DNA of 64,000 nucleotides from Microplitis mediator (lineage: Eukaryota; Arthropoda; Insecta; Hymenoptera; Braconidae). Both the position numbers and the translations under genes were made by a program. Positions 49,033 to 61,100 of the stretch are shown in pieces. Where the stretch lies: the NCBI RefSeq assembly GCF_029852145.1, contig NC_079978.1:5208001-5272000 (forward strand), written 5' to 3'. A model generated the notes under the pieces. It had not been told where the DNA came from. It searched no databases and saw nothing but the letters and a program-made list of their open reading frames with translations. Every line of letters starts with the position of its first letter. Position 1 is the first letter of the stretch.

Positions 49033-50469
49033 TGCTGTCTCTTCCAACCGTCTCTATTGTGAGAGTGAACAATTTGTGTTAATTATTTATCATATTTTAT
49101 ATATATATATATACATAGATAGATTTATATTATATATATATTTAAATATATATATATTATAAAAAAGAATGAAAAAATTTTTTTTATCACGAGAAACAAA
49201 ACTCGTACTTAGCAATTTCTTTTTGTCTTTTGGCGACACTGCGCTTCAAAATTGAGCTTTAATTAAATAAATGATTGAACAAAAAAAAAATATATATATA
49301 AAAAATAGTTGAATGAACAAAAAAGTATATAAGATAAATATATAGATATATAATAAATAAATGCCCGAAACAGTGCGCGACATAGGTGCAATAAATAATC
49401 TATTATTGGGTGGCAGTCGGACCACGTCTTGCACCCGTTTTCACTTGTCGTTAAAATTAAAGTGAGTACGGTGTGCCAAGTATCTGGTACTGCGCAATTA
49501 AAAATTAATAATTCACATACAGAACAAAACATACAATTTTTTTTAATTATTTAAACGAATAAATGCGTGACTTTGCCATATGTATACACACTTATTCCAA
49601 TTAAAACAAATGTAAAAAAAAAATATATATATAATGGAAAATAATAATTAATATTTTTGTTTATTTTTTTTTTATTTTTAATTGTATAATATGAAAAGGA
49701 GTAAGACTGTCAATTATATTATTACAATCAAGTCACGCAATAATTCGGTGCTTTTGTTGTTATGTCAGAAGCAAATCGAGCAACAGCAACAACGGAACCT
49801 GGTTCCTATATAATAGTGATTTAACAAGTGGGACAAGTGGAAGAATTTATATTAATTTACGTCTTATAAGTATATATATATATACATATATATAAACACA
49901 TTAAATATATGTAAATATATAAATATAAATATATATACATATTAGCTGTTATAATTTTGTGACTGACGAGTGTCTCGAGTTTGCGAGTTCTAATCACCGA
50001 CTTACGCTCGTCTTTTCCCAAAGATCCAATTAACAAGAATATCATAACAATTATTATTATTATCATCGTTATTAGTTGACTTTTCCAAGTGTAAAAAATA
50101 CCATAGACTTTTTTATAGATGTGTTAAAGTCTGTCATGATTAGAGCTCGCAGACACCTCGAGCATGTTCTCTGTTTTTATTTCTTTTTTCATTCTTTTTA
50201 TACGAAAAAAAAATATCACATTTAATAATAAAAAGAAACAATTATACGCAGAACGGGGTTTTAATGTAATATTTTTATTTTCAAGTGTTACTTTTATTTA
50301 TTATAATTATTTTAATGTGAGTGTTATTATTTCTCTTTTTATTTTATATATGTGTATATATATAAGAATTAAAAAGGGATATAAGTGGCGATGTCGTTGG
50401 AATGAGCGAGTTAAGATTGTGAATTCGGACATCCCATATACTATAATAATCATGATAATTATGATAATA

Positions 50470-50470
<1 letters not shown>
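45601..50470. other. AT-rich intergenic DNA
   Basis: No gene seen on either strand. Long A and T runs, TTA/TAA microsatellites (45890-45910, 46130-46160, 48996-49033) and TATA tracts dominate. Open frames are short and of Ile/Lys/Asn/Tyr/Phe composition, as expected by chance. Confidence 0.5.

Positions 50471-50536
<66 letters not shown>
50471..50536. repeat. (TA)n microsatellite
   Basis: About 66 bases of near-perfect TA dinucleotides, one of the longest in the window, directly upstream of a GC-richer segment. Confidence 0.9.
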
Positions 50537-50539
<3 letters not shown>

Positions 50540-50599
50540 TATCTCTGTTGTACTCTGGTTGCTCGCTCGCAATTGCTGCTCACTCGCGTAGTCCCCGAA

Positions 50600-50622
50600 T
50601 CCGGTTCGACCGGTTAAACCGG
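50600..50622. promoter_or_regulatory. Cluster of three Grainyhead-like motifs
   Basis: CCGGTT (50601), ACCGGTT (50609) and AACCGG (50617) fall within 22 bases. AACCGGTT is the consensus of Grainyhead/CP2 factors. The segment around it (50555-50740) is GC-richer than its surroundings. The regulatory role is inferred from motif density only. Confidence 0.4.
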
Positions 50623-51399
50623 CGGCGGGACGTTAGATTTTCGCGTGATCGCACTTTCGGTTTCTCAATATATTTGCCTGTAGTCAGTGAGGATTTAACC
50701 AACACCTGGCTTTTAAGAATCGCCCCAGAATCAGGCCCAATTGCATATTAAATATCACTATCAATAAATCTCGGGCATTTTTATTTTTTTTTCATTTTTT
50801 TTTCTTGTACAACAATTCTCATAAATTAACAAATTAATGTACGATATATATGTATATATATACATTAGTCAATAGTAGATTTGGTGAGTTATATAGTACT
50901 CCCGCGTGCGTGCCGGATACTCATTGAAATTATTTCTGTCGACAGTTTAAAACGGCATCCGTGAATAATTCTCGCGGTGCAAGCCAAGCAAATTTGGTGG
51001 TATGCTCACTCACTAAATTTATATATTTATATACATATGTGTGTGTGTATATGTATATATATATTTAGTGTTGCTATACTAAACTATATACGTACCGTAG
51101 GGGAACAGATTAAATACACTGAAAGAAAAGAGGGAAGAAGTTATTCACGTTCGAGCAGTGGCGCGGAATGCGGCTTACAAGCTGACATGCATTTGCAGCC
51201 AAACCGAATCCATTGACGTCGCCAAAAAAAAAATTACCAAAACCGAAAAATTGTGTCATGGTGAATAATTTTTCTGAATGTAGTCTTAATTAAATGAAAA
51301 AAGCGCAGCGCTTGAGCAAAGGTTTATTTTTTCCTTAGAATAGTCGGTAATTGAAATAAGAATAAGAAGAGATAAATAATTTGTGATATGAATAAGATG

Positions 51400-51650
51400 C
51401 ACCGTCCGAGGCATTGACTCATGAAACGCAGAGGCGATTTCTCAGTCTCGCGATCCTACGGGCCAGCGATGGCGAACGAAGTATAGAAGAACGGGCCCAC
51501 GTTTGAGGTGGGGGTATCGAGACGGGCCTTGCTAACTAGTGGGCTGGTAGGGAGGACGCCCTTGATTCAGACTCGCGGTCGGCGGGGGAGTGGGTCCGTC
51601 ATGTGGCCTTGAGCCGGCATGTCTCGGTCCTCAACAGCGTTTCTCAATCT
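51400..51650. other. Sharp GC-rich island without a reading frame; possible structured RNA
   Basis: This segment of about 250 bases is clearly G-rich and C-rich, between flanks that are strongly AT-rich. It contains CCCAC/GTGGG, GGGCC and GCCGGC elements able to pair. No frame resembles a protein, and I do not recognise rRNA, tRNA, SRP, RNase P or 7SK. It may be a noncoding RNA, a promoter island or a foreign fragment. Confidence 0.4.
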
Positions 51651-53960
51651 ACATTTGCGATTTATTTATCAAACAATCACCGACAATAACTCTATTTAAT
51701 TAATTGCTATTACGGACTCTGGTGGTCCTAAATCACTGGCTAATTAATTAAATAACCGCGTTATGATTTTTGAATTAATTTAAATGAAATAAAACTGGCT
51801 GTGAAATGACATTAGATGAATTATTTTAAAAAACTTAATAAAATGCATTTGAGAACCGAGAAAGTCGCGCCGGGCAGGAACGTCTACGGTTCAAAGGCGA
51901 GATCGAAAAAAAATATTTAACAAAAAGTATAAGACAAAAAGCAATAAAACGAGAAGAAAGAAATGAAAATAATATAAAAAAAGTACGAGACGGAGAAGAC
52001 GTTGTGTGAGCAGTTTGAGTAGAGAGTGCGAGTCAGAACAGAACCCTTGGAGTCCGTGTTACACTGACTTTACAGCCGCAACAGATTCCCTTTTACATTT
52101 TATTTGACCCCGTAAAATGGCTCGTAAGTAAGAACGATAGAGAGAGAGGGAAAGTGAACAGACTGTCTGAGGAACGAGTAAGAGAGAAATAAAAATAAAA
52201 ATATACAAGTAAAAAGACAGAGAGAGAGAGAGAGAAAAGAGACAAGTTGTGGAAAAGAAAGAGAGAGTTTGGTCGTCGCGGGCTCAAACGAAATAAAAGA
52301 TTCCGCGGAAGTTCCTTCCACTTGGCCTACTACTCCAGTCCGGGTTCAAGGCGGGTGAGGGAGGGCTTTTCTTTTTAGGTACCCAGGTACTTCCTGCTTT
52401 AAACTTTGTTTTTCTTTCACTTGTCCAGTTATACACCAGGGCCTGTTGTCAGACTTGTCTCGCCCGGTTGATGATGATCGTCCCCGTCGTCCTAGTCCTC
52501 CTCAGTCCTCGGTGTTTGTTTCACTCTTTTATACCCTTTTGCTCTTAAAACTTAAACTTTTATTCTCCCAGACAACTCGAGGTACGTTTGACAATCGCCC
52601 TATTCTAAAATTCCGACACTCAATCTTCTATTCATACATTTGTCCATAAATCATTTATTGTCGCTCATTAAAATACTTTGGGTTTTATTTATCATTAATA
52701 TTGTTTAGCCGTAAATTTAAATAAAAATGCAAATTAGTGTAATTTCAATGCCGGAAAAATATCTCACCATACGACTAAAATTTATTTAGGACTTAACATT
52801 CATTTCTTAGTCACAGTGCATCTCGAACAAAAGATATAAAAAAATCCAGCCCATGCCGCGGACTGTAGTCTCAGTTGGTGTTGAATCTACGCCAATGTTG
52901 CTACCCGATGACCTTCGAATCGGAGTCTGACCGTTTTTGCGTCCCATACTTTTGGTCCGTGCAGCAGCACAGGGAGGGATTATTCAGTCTCCTCATCTCC
53001 TCTCTTAGCTCGGTCTCTCCCTCTTCCTCTCTCTTTTTCTCTCTTGTATCGTTCTTGTGTACGGTATGGAATGGTATGGTCTCGCTTCGCGGTTCAGAAT
53101 CGTTGGTAAAGTTAGCCAACCCACCAACCAGCAAACTAACTTAAGAACCTACGAGGAAGAAATAAAAATACATTACATTGAGATTCTGATAAATACACTC
53201 ATATAATATATATACACATATTTAGCAACTCACAATAAATTTCATTGATTTACTTAATTTCCGTGATTTATTTTATCTTATAAAACTTTATTTCGTTCTT
53301 TCATTCATTCATTTGTAATTTCTCAATTTATTATCACAAAACAACTCATTTAATTTCATTACTTTATAATATAAAAAATCATCTTTTTAATATTTTTTTT
53401 AACTTAATAATTAATGTTTTATTGTTGAATTGACAATAAACTTTTATTTTTAAAATAAGTTTTATTAATTTTAGTATGACGTATAGGCAAGAATCACGTT
53501 TATGTAGAATATTTTAGTGGATGAATCATCGTCGTAATAATAATAATAATATTATTATTATTTGGGTTTAATTAAAGACACATTTGATCCTTATCGAGTG
53601 AAAATTAATTTATTGGTAATAATTGAGACTAAATTCTACAATATGTAATATAGTAAATTTTAAAAATTAATGTTAATTTTTTACACAATTAATATTTTAC
53701 AGTTGCATCAGTAATTAGTTTTAATAAGATGACATTCTAAATATTCATACAATTTTTCATTTGAAAGAAAAAAATTTTTTTAAAATAAGAAAAAGGATTT
53801 TTTTCAAATTCAAATCTGAATACAATCTGGACAAAATGGAAAATTGTAAGTAGAATATTTATAATGGTACTTAATAAAACTAATTGCGTTAAAGCAATTG
53901 TTAAAAAATTAATTGTGTAAAAAATTGGCATTAATTTTTAAAAAAAGTCACTTTATATTA
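51651..53960. other. Noncoding DNA with purine-rich and pyrimidine-rich tracts
   Basis: 51890-52270 is purine-rich with GA repeats (52135-52250); 52360-52590 and 52990-53050 are pyrimidine-rich. The arrangement resembles the 15-37 kb region upstream of the zinc-finger gene. It may mark an upstream regulatory domain, but no exon can be supported. Confidence 0.35.
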
Positions 53961-54171
53961 GAGTAGAGGTACCGTTTTTTATCACTTTAGGGCCAGTTTT
54001 CTAAAAAATTTAAATAAGACAATTTGTAGTGTACGCAATGACATAATTAATTTTTTTAATTCGTTCAAAGACACTTTAAATATTTTATTAGAATGAAATT
54101 TTTTTTATTAATTAAAATAAAATATTAGAACTCCAAAAATGGAGCCATGGCCACAAATGATACTTCTACCC
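53961..54171. mobile_element. MITE family A, copy 2
   Basis: It starts GAGTAGAGGTACC and ends GATACTTCTACC, and aligns across its length with 10171-10396 in the same orientation (ATCACTTTAGGG, AATTAATTTT, TTAATTAAAATAAA, GGCCACAAATGATA). The copies are diverged by point changes and small gaps, so both are old. Confidence 0.75.
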
Positions 54172-56247
54172 TATGTATCAGGGTCAAAAAAATAATTTAA
54201 TTTTGACTTAATTAACTTGATTTTGGCTACACTTACTTTCTTTAACTTCAATATGACTTTTTTAACTTAGAAATTTAAGTCAACTAAGTCAAACTTGACG
54301 GGAATTTGACTTTGCGTAAATCGGTACTAAGTAAGACAACTTACCCAAAGGCAAATCAAAACCAAATAAGTTTTCATATCTTTTTCATTTATTAAAAACA
54401 GGAACTTAAGCTTGACTTGCTTTTGTCATACTAGGCTTTATTTTCCATTTTTAATTGCTCCAAAATCAAGTTATTCAACCCCGGTATTGTAGATTATGGT
54501 TGCAGATGCTCGTACATCAAACCAAATATTGCCAATAAATTAATTATTACTTAATATCGATTGTGCCTTTAATTTAATTCAAATCACAAGTACCGATCAT
54601 AAAAAATAATATTATTATTATTATTAATAATAATAGTAGTACTAATAATAATAATAACAATAATAATAATATTAGTAATAATAATAATAATGATAATAAT
54701 GATAAAATTAGTAATAATGATAATAATCATGATCTGTAAGCGACCTTGATAACCAAATTCAATCCCATCCCGTCTAGACTTTCGTCTGGCGTCTACTCTT
54801 ATACCTAGTAAAGGTAAACCTTTAAGATCGTGATACAAGAAAGACAAGACATTTAAATACATAAAATGCATTCGAGAAAGTTTTAAACCGTTAATAAATA
54901 AAAATAACAAAGAACAAAATAACATATATAATTATCATAATTGTAAAATTATTAATTACAATAATTGTCCACATGAAAAATTTCTTACTCCGTTAAATTT
55001 TTTTTTTTTATTTATTTAAATTCTAGTTAATTATACCCAATGTTAAATTGACAATTAACTGTTTAATTACAGATGAATAATTAACAAAAAGTTTTTTTTT
55101 CGGTATTCGTTACATTGTATAGAAATGAATTAAAAAGTATAATAATAAATAATAAAAGTAATGTGAAATTAAACACGATAATGATAATAATAATAATAGT
55201 AATGTTATTAAATAAAATGAAAATAAATAAAGTGATTTAAAGAATACCGTAATATCCATAGTTTACGCAAAACAGCGACAGTATATTAAATGAAGTCTGT
55301 AATTGAAATGTTTTATATTTTTACACCAAACAAACAGTATAATTAACGTACAATAAACAATAAACAATGTCCTTCCAAGTGCAACCTCAAATAATAGCAG
55401 ATGTTATTTATTATTAACAAAAAAAAAATATTAATAATAATCATAACAATAACAGTAACAATAACAAATACAAAATAAAATAACAATTTATTATTTTTTA
55501 ATAAAAAATAACAAAATAAACCACTTTCACTTCCGAAATATTAACTGGATTATACGGTATACTTATTAACAAAATTTAAATTTATGATGAACAAAAAAAT
55601 ATATTGAATAATTATCAAATAAAATAGATTTAAATAAAAATGATTCTCATAATAATTAACATTCAAAATTTCATTGGCGAAATTAAACTAAAAAATTATT
55701 ATTTAAATACAGAACAAATTAAAAGATATCGCATATATAAAAAAAAATCTATATAAATATATATATAATATAAATACTTCAAAAAAAATAATAATAATAA
55801 ATAATATATGTTTATAATTGGATAATGAATACGTAAATTTTTTATACCATTAATTTAAAAAATATCTTATCAATGTTTAAAAACATTATTATAATTAATT
55901 AATTAATGAATAATTAAATAATAACAGTAACTATTAACAGATAAAAAAATAAATACTTAGTAACGATTATTGTCGTTTATTTGTCCATTTAAAACTGTGG
56001 CAATATTAATAAGCGCAATAAACGTGTACGATTCATCGAATCTCCATTATACATAACATCATCATTCTCTAATCAATACTATTATTATAATTATTAATAA
56101 TTAATAAATATTATTAAGTATCGAATCAAAAAAAATAAAAATGAAAAAATTTAATTTTAATTTCATTTATTAAAAATTAAAATTATATGTAGATATTTAA
56201 ATATTACTGTAATTTAATTAGGATATAATATAATTACTAGTTTATTA

Positions 56248-56283
<36 letters not shown>

Positions 56284-58152
56284 TAATTGATAATTATTAA
56301 TAATAATAATGTGTAGGCAAGTGATATTTGTACGTAATTGCCGGGGTAATTTTTTCGATATTTAAATTTAAATATTAACTATAATTAATTAATGATTATT
56401 ATTATTATTATGTCATTATTACGTTTAAAAATGTAACTTTTATTCTGCCTGATGCTCTGATATGGTGATGATAATCGTAATTATTATGATTATTGATTTA
56501 ATCAATAATGGGCAGTTTGTGAAAAACAATCGATGTCAAATATAATAACAATAATTAATAATTAATAATAATTCTTACTGATAATAATTAAAAAAAAAAA
56601 TAACAATTGTCAAATACTTGAATATTTGTATAAAAAATAAATAATTATTATTTATAATTCGCGCAAATTGCTATTGTCAGCTTACTTTGACATCGATTGT
56701 TACCTATATGTATATGTACATATATGTAGATCAAAACGATATATATCGCTGTACATAAAAAAAAAGAATAAGAAAACAAAATAAGTAAAAAAAAGTTTTT
56801 ATGCCGTAAATTATCAGTCCATAAAAAAACATTTTTTCTAAAATTTCCTCCTTTTTTTTATAAAAAAAAAAAAAGAAAAAAAAATTAAAAATTTCTTATT
56901 AAAAATTATTTTATACTTTTGTGAGTTTTTTTATGGTTTTATTGAATGGATTTATTTATTTCTTAATGATAAATGATTTTATATAAATATATATATGAAT
57001 AACGATTGTATAGAGTGATTTAGATGACAGTGAGCTATCATTTGAAATTTTTTTATTTTTTATTATCTGTTAGCATTAATAATTGCGTGGTATTGATACT
57101 TGGAATTTTCGAGTGTTGTGAGTGAGATTAAAATTGACGTCGCGTCGATTTGTGGTCATCGCTTACACATTAAATATTTTTTTCTCTCATTTTTAGTTGG
57201 CCATTTTATCCTCCTCTTCCTTCCTCTTAAACTTCTTCTCCAGCTTCTTCACCTTTCTTTGTCTCCTTCACGTTCACAAATTCTCTCTTCATTTATTCTC
57301 TCCTTAACTTTTGTTTATCTCAAACTCGTAAAACTTTAAATATCTTAAAACTTAAAATTTTATTGACGATTAAATATTAAATATATATTTATATAGTCCG
57401 TAATTTAAGTATCGTGATTTAGTTTTACAATTACGCAATTAATTAATTAATTAAAATAATAATTATTATCAATATTTGTTTAACTAATGTTAGAAATACG
57501 TCTAAGATGTTTTTTATATTAAAAAAAAAAGTTTAAAAACTCAATATCATTTTTATTTTATTTATTTATTTATTTCAACATACATAAATATTATTAATTA
57601 ACATATTTGTAAATAAATAACTATCACAAATTTAACCAAAAAATTTATAATAAATAAATAAAATTATCCAGGTAAGATATATAATTACAATTATTCATAA
57701 AAAAATAAAATTATTTATAAATAAAAATATACAGAAATATTAAACTTTTTTAAATATAAACAATTAATTAATTTGTTAAATATTCACGGAATAACAATAA
57801 TAGTAAAGTAATTCCAACAGTCCGTTGTAAAAAAATTCGACATAAAATACACCCGTTGTTTCACATATATATTTACGTTCCCCTACAAATCATCATTGTG
57901 TAGTTTCTCGACCTGCGACATATTTATACACAAATAAAATATCAAATTTAATATAGTACTGTAACAATTCATATTTTTATTCATCGTGCACACAATTACT
58001 GAACATCTATTTCGTTATTTTAATTACCAAATTTTTTAACTGATAAATTATAGAACACAAAACAAATTTAATTGACGTGTAGAAAAAAACCAAACAAGTG
58101 AGAAGTGAAAATGCAATTAAACAGAGAATTTAAAAAAAATGTACATTCAAAT
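54172..58152. other. AT-rich intergenic DNA and 3' region of the minus-strand gene
   Basis: 54180-54482 is bounded by AACTTGATTTTGG and CCAAAATCAAGTT and may be another foldback element. (AAT)n arrays lie at 54600-54720 and 56250-56282. On the minus strand, AATAAA at 57976-57981 is about 172 nt after the stop of the 1401-aa gene and is a reasonable polyadenylation signal. No other gene seen. Confidence 0.45.
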
Positions 58153-61100
58153 TCACAGTGCAGCTATTATTGCTATCAGAAGTGTTAGACACAGGGACCA
58201 CAAGGCAATAGAGTACGTCGAGAAGCAGTTAGTAGTAAAGCAAACATTAAATATCGGTTGCATAAGTGCTTGGGTCATAACGCCCGAATTTCCACTTTTC
58301 TCACCTTCGCTATGAGTTTTTTTAACATCTTCTTCAACGCCATGACAATCAGGAGCAGGATAACTAGGATTAGGATCAAGATCCGCTGATGAATTGACTA
58401 TAGACTCAAATTCCTGATCTTTGTTATCATCACCAAGCTGTCCAGCTGCAGTCGCACTAGTTTTTTCACGGCTATAAAAATCAAAAATACTTTGAAAATC
58501 ATTATCAAAATTATTATCATCATTGAGCTCGGTAGGATCACATGATAAATAAGGCACTTGTTTATCCAAATTAAATTCTTCGTTTAGTTGTTTATCATCG
58601 TGACAATCAACAGCATTATTACGGGCATGATAATCAACGGGAGTGTTATCATAATCATCAGGGTTTCTATTATCTTGAGCGTCGTTTGATGGCACTGAGT
58701 TAACAACGGACTCTTGTGACTCTTTGTTTGATTTATACAACTCACAAGAAGCTTCCGTATCGATCACTTCTGTCCTCGTTTCATCGTCAATGTTTAATTT
58801 TAACAGTTGATCGGGTTCTTTATACTCGGACTTTGTGTCATTTTCCTTTGCTATTTTTTCCACCTCCTCCACTACCTCATTTTTCTCCTTCACTTCTTTT
58901 CCTTTTCCTTCTTCACCTTCTACATCTTTTTCTTCTCCTTGTTGTTCATCTTTAGTCACCTTTTTGTTCATCTTTACTATTCTTTCATCTTCGCCCAAAA
59001 GCTCTTCCCACTCGATGAATTCAGAAAGAGAATTTCTGTTTGACCCCAACAACATCGCATTGCTCTTTGCTTCCTCCACACTTTTTTTGACCTTCTCCGA
59101 TGTTTTTTTTATTAAACTCTCTAAATTACGACAAAGTTGTTTATACTCGGATAATTCTTGATCACTAAACGGTTCAATTACTTTTTCATTTGTATCAACA
59201 TTTCCACCACCATCACCAGCTCCCCCATCAACAACATCAACATCAACATCAAAACTTTCACTGCCGTAATACGGGGATGAAAAACCCGATTTTTTATCAT
59301 CAAACGTTTGATAATTTTCCATATCCATAAACTCTCTTTCACATGATTGTCTTCTTGAAAATTTTCCATCATCATCTTGCGGTACGCAGACTTGGATCTT
59401 GGCCTGACACAAACTCTTTGGACGATTTCCATTGATATCTAAATCAAAATTACGCTCATTATTATTACCAGCACTACTAGTACCTCCCCCACCTTTACAA
59501 TCATTATCATTATTATCATAATTAATATTAATTAGTGATCCATTTGACTGCAGTAATCTCGGACGGTTTAATTTAGCAAATTCCCTGTACCAAGCATGAT
59601 GATCATCATTGCTTTTATCAATAATTCCGTACAAGTCAGCAGAAAGTGACCGTACTGCCCGTTTCTTTTTGAATTCGCCGCTGCCAATAACAATATTTCT
59701 ACTCAATGACTCTCTAGTCGGCACAAAATTAACGTTACTCATTGAATTAGCAAACTTATTTTTCCCACCAGTGTCTTTACGTAAATTACGAAACGCCAAA
59801 TCATCAGTTACAATGTCCGGCTCAATTTTTGGTATATACAGCGACGAGCGCGTGTGTTTAATTTTTGGCTCGACATGCAAATAATCACTTTCAGCAGCTG
59901 CTGTTACTGGTCCAAGCGGTATCCCGAATGGTGGCTGTGGTTCGATAACTCTCAGCATGTTATTTGCATGTGTTATATTGCGATAGACAACGTCATCCCG
60001 AGTCAAATCCGGTGTACCGCGTCGTTGATTCTTTGGTTTATCGTTACTACAATTACTACTACTATTAACATAATCACCTAGCAAATAATTATTATCAAAT
60101 TCCCTGTCTCTGTATGACAACAAACATGGCGATGCTGCTAAGTAACTGACTCTTGACAGTGAACTCTGACTCGGATCCACTGAAGACGATCGTTCTGGCT
60201 GATGCATTCGTCTGTATGCCATATCGTCTTTAAGTTTTGGTTCATCATCATCATCATTATTATTATTATTATTGTTATTATTATTATTAGTATTATGACT
60301 ATGATTATTATTATGGCTGCTACCACAGTAGTTGTCGTGACGATCGAAATTCACATTACGCCATAAATTTAACTCGTAGGACGAGGCCGCGGACGGAGAC
60401 GGGGACGGTGAAGACGACGAGGACGTGTCCAATGAACTTTTTATTGATCCGCCTATACCTGCTGCCTTTGCTGCTAAAGTAACAGCAACTTTATCCCTGT
60501 ATTCTTCCATACTGCGCTGCTCGGCACGATCGAGCAGATCCTCGTCTTCATTTAAATGTAAACTATTGTAAATCGTCTCTAATTCAATTAACGCTTCCTC
60601 TAAATTTTTCGAGTGTCGCCGTTTCTCCAACGGCTGATCATAAATACTCTTAAAGCTTCCCTTCATTTTCGGTATCACCTTTTTCTTTATTTTAGGCACT
60701 ATCGGATCCTCTGGCATTTTATCTTCACTGATTTCTTTATTCCTCTTACTGATAACAATATTATCATTTTTATACAACAAAAACGGTTCACTTATTGGGT
60801 GTCTTATAACTTTGCGATTACAACACCGGTGATTACGTCGCGGTGACGAGTAAATACGATCAAGTGAATTATAATTAACGTTATTATTATTTCCACAGTT
60901 CAACAATTGCTGATTGCCGCTGGTGCATGAGTTTGTTTCCGTAAAAATATCTAAATCCGAGTGCTGCGAGTGTCTGGTAGTTTGGTGCAACCGTGAAACA
61001 GGACGTGATGTCGATCGCGGTGGCGGTTGTGGTGCCAATGCAGATGCAGATGCAGGTGATACTGAGGACGATGCAGAAGCAGACGCTGGTACTGCTGCTG

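Noticed and set aside
52117..52128. ATGGCTC followed by GTAAGT as a first coding exon
   Set aside because: Only seven coding bases; nothing nearby accepts the phase, and the region is purine-rich noise.
57100..57339. 79-codon Leu/Ser-rich plus-strand frame
   Set aside because: It lies in a C+T-rich patch with no homology recognised and no splice or promoter context.
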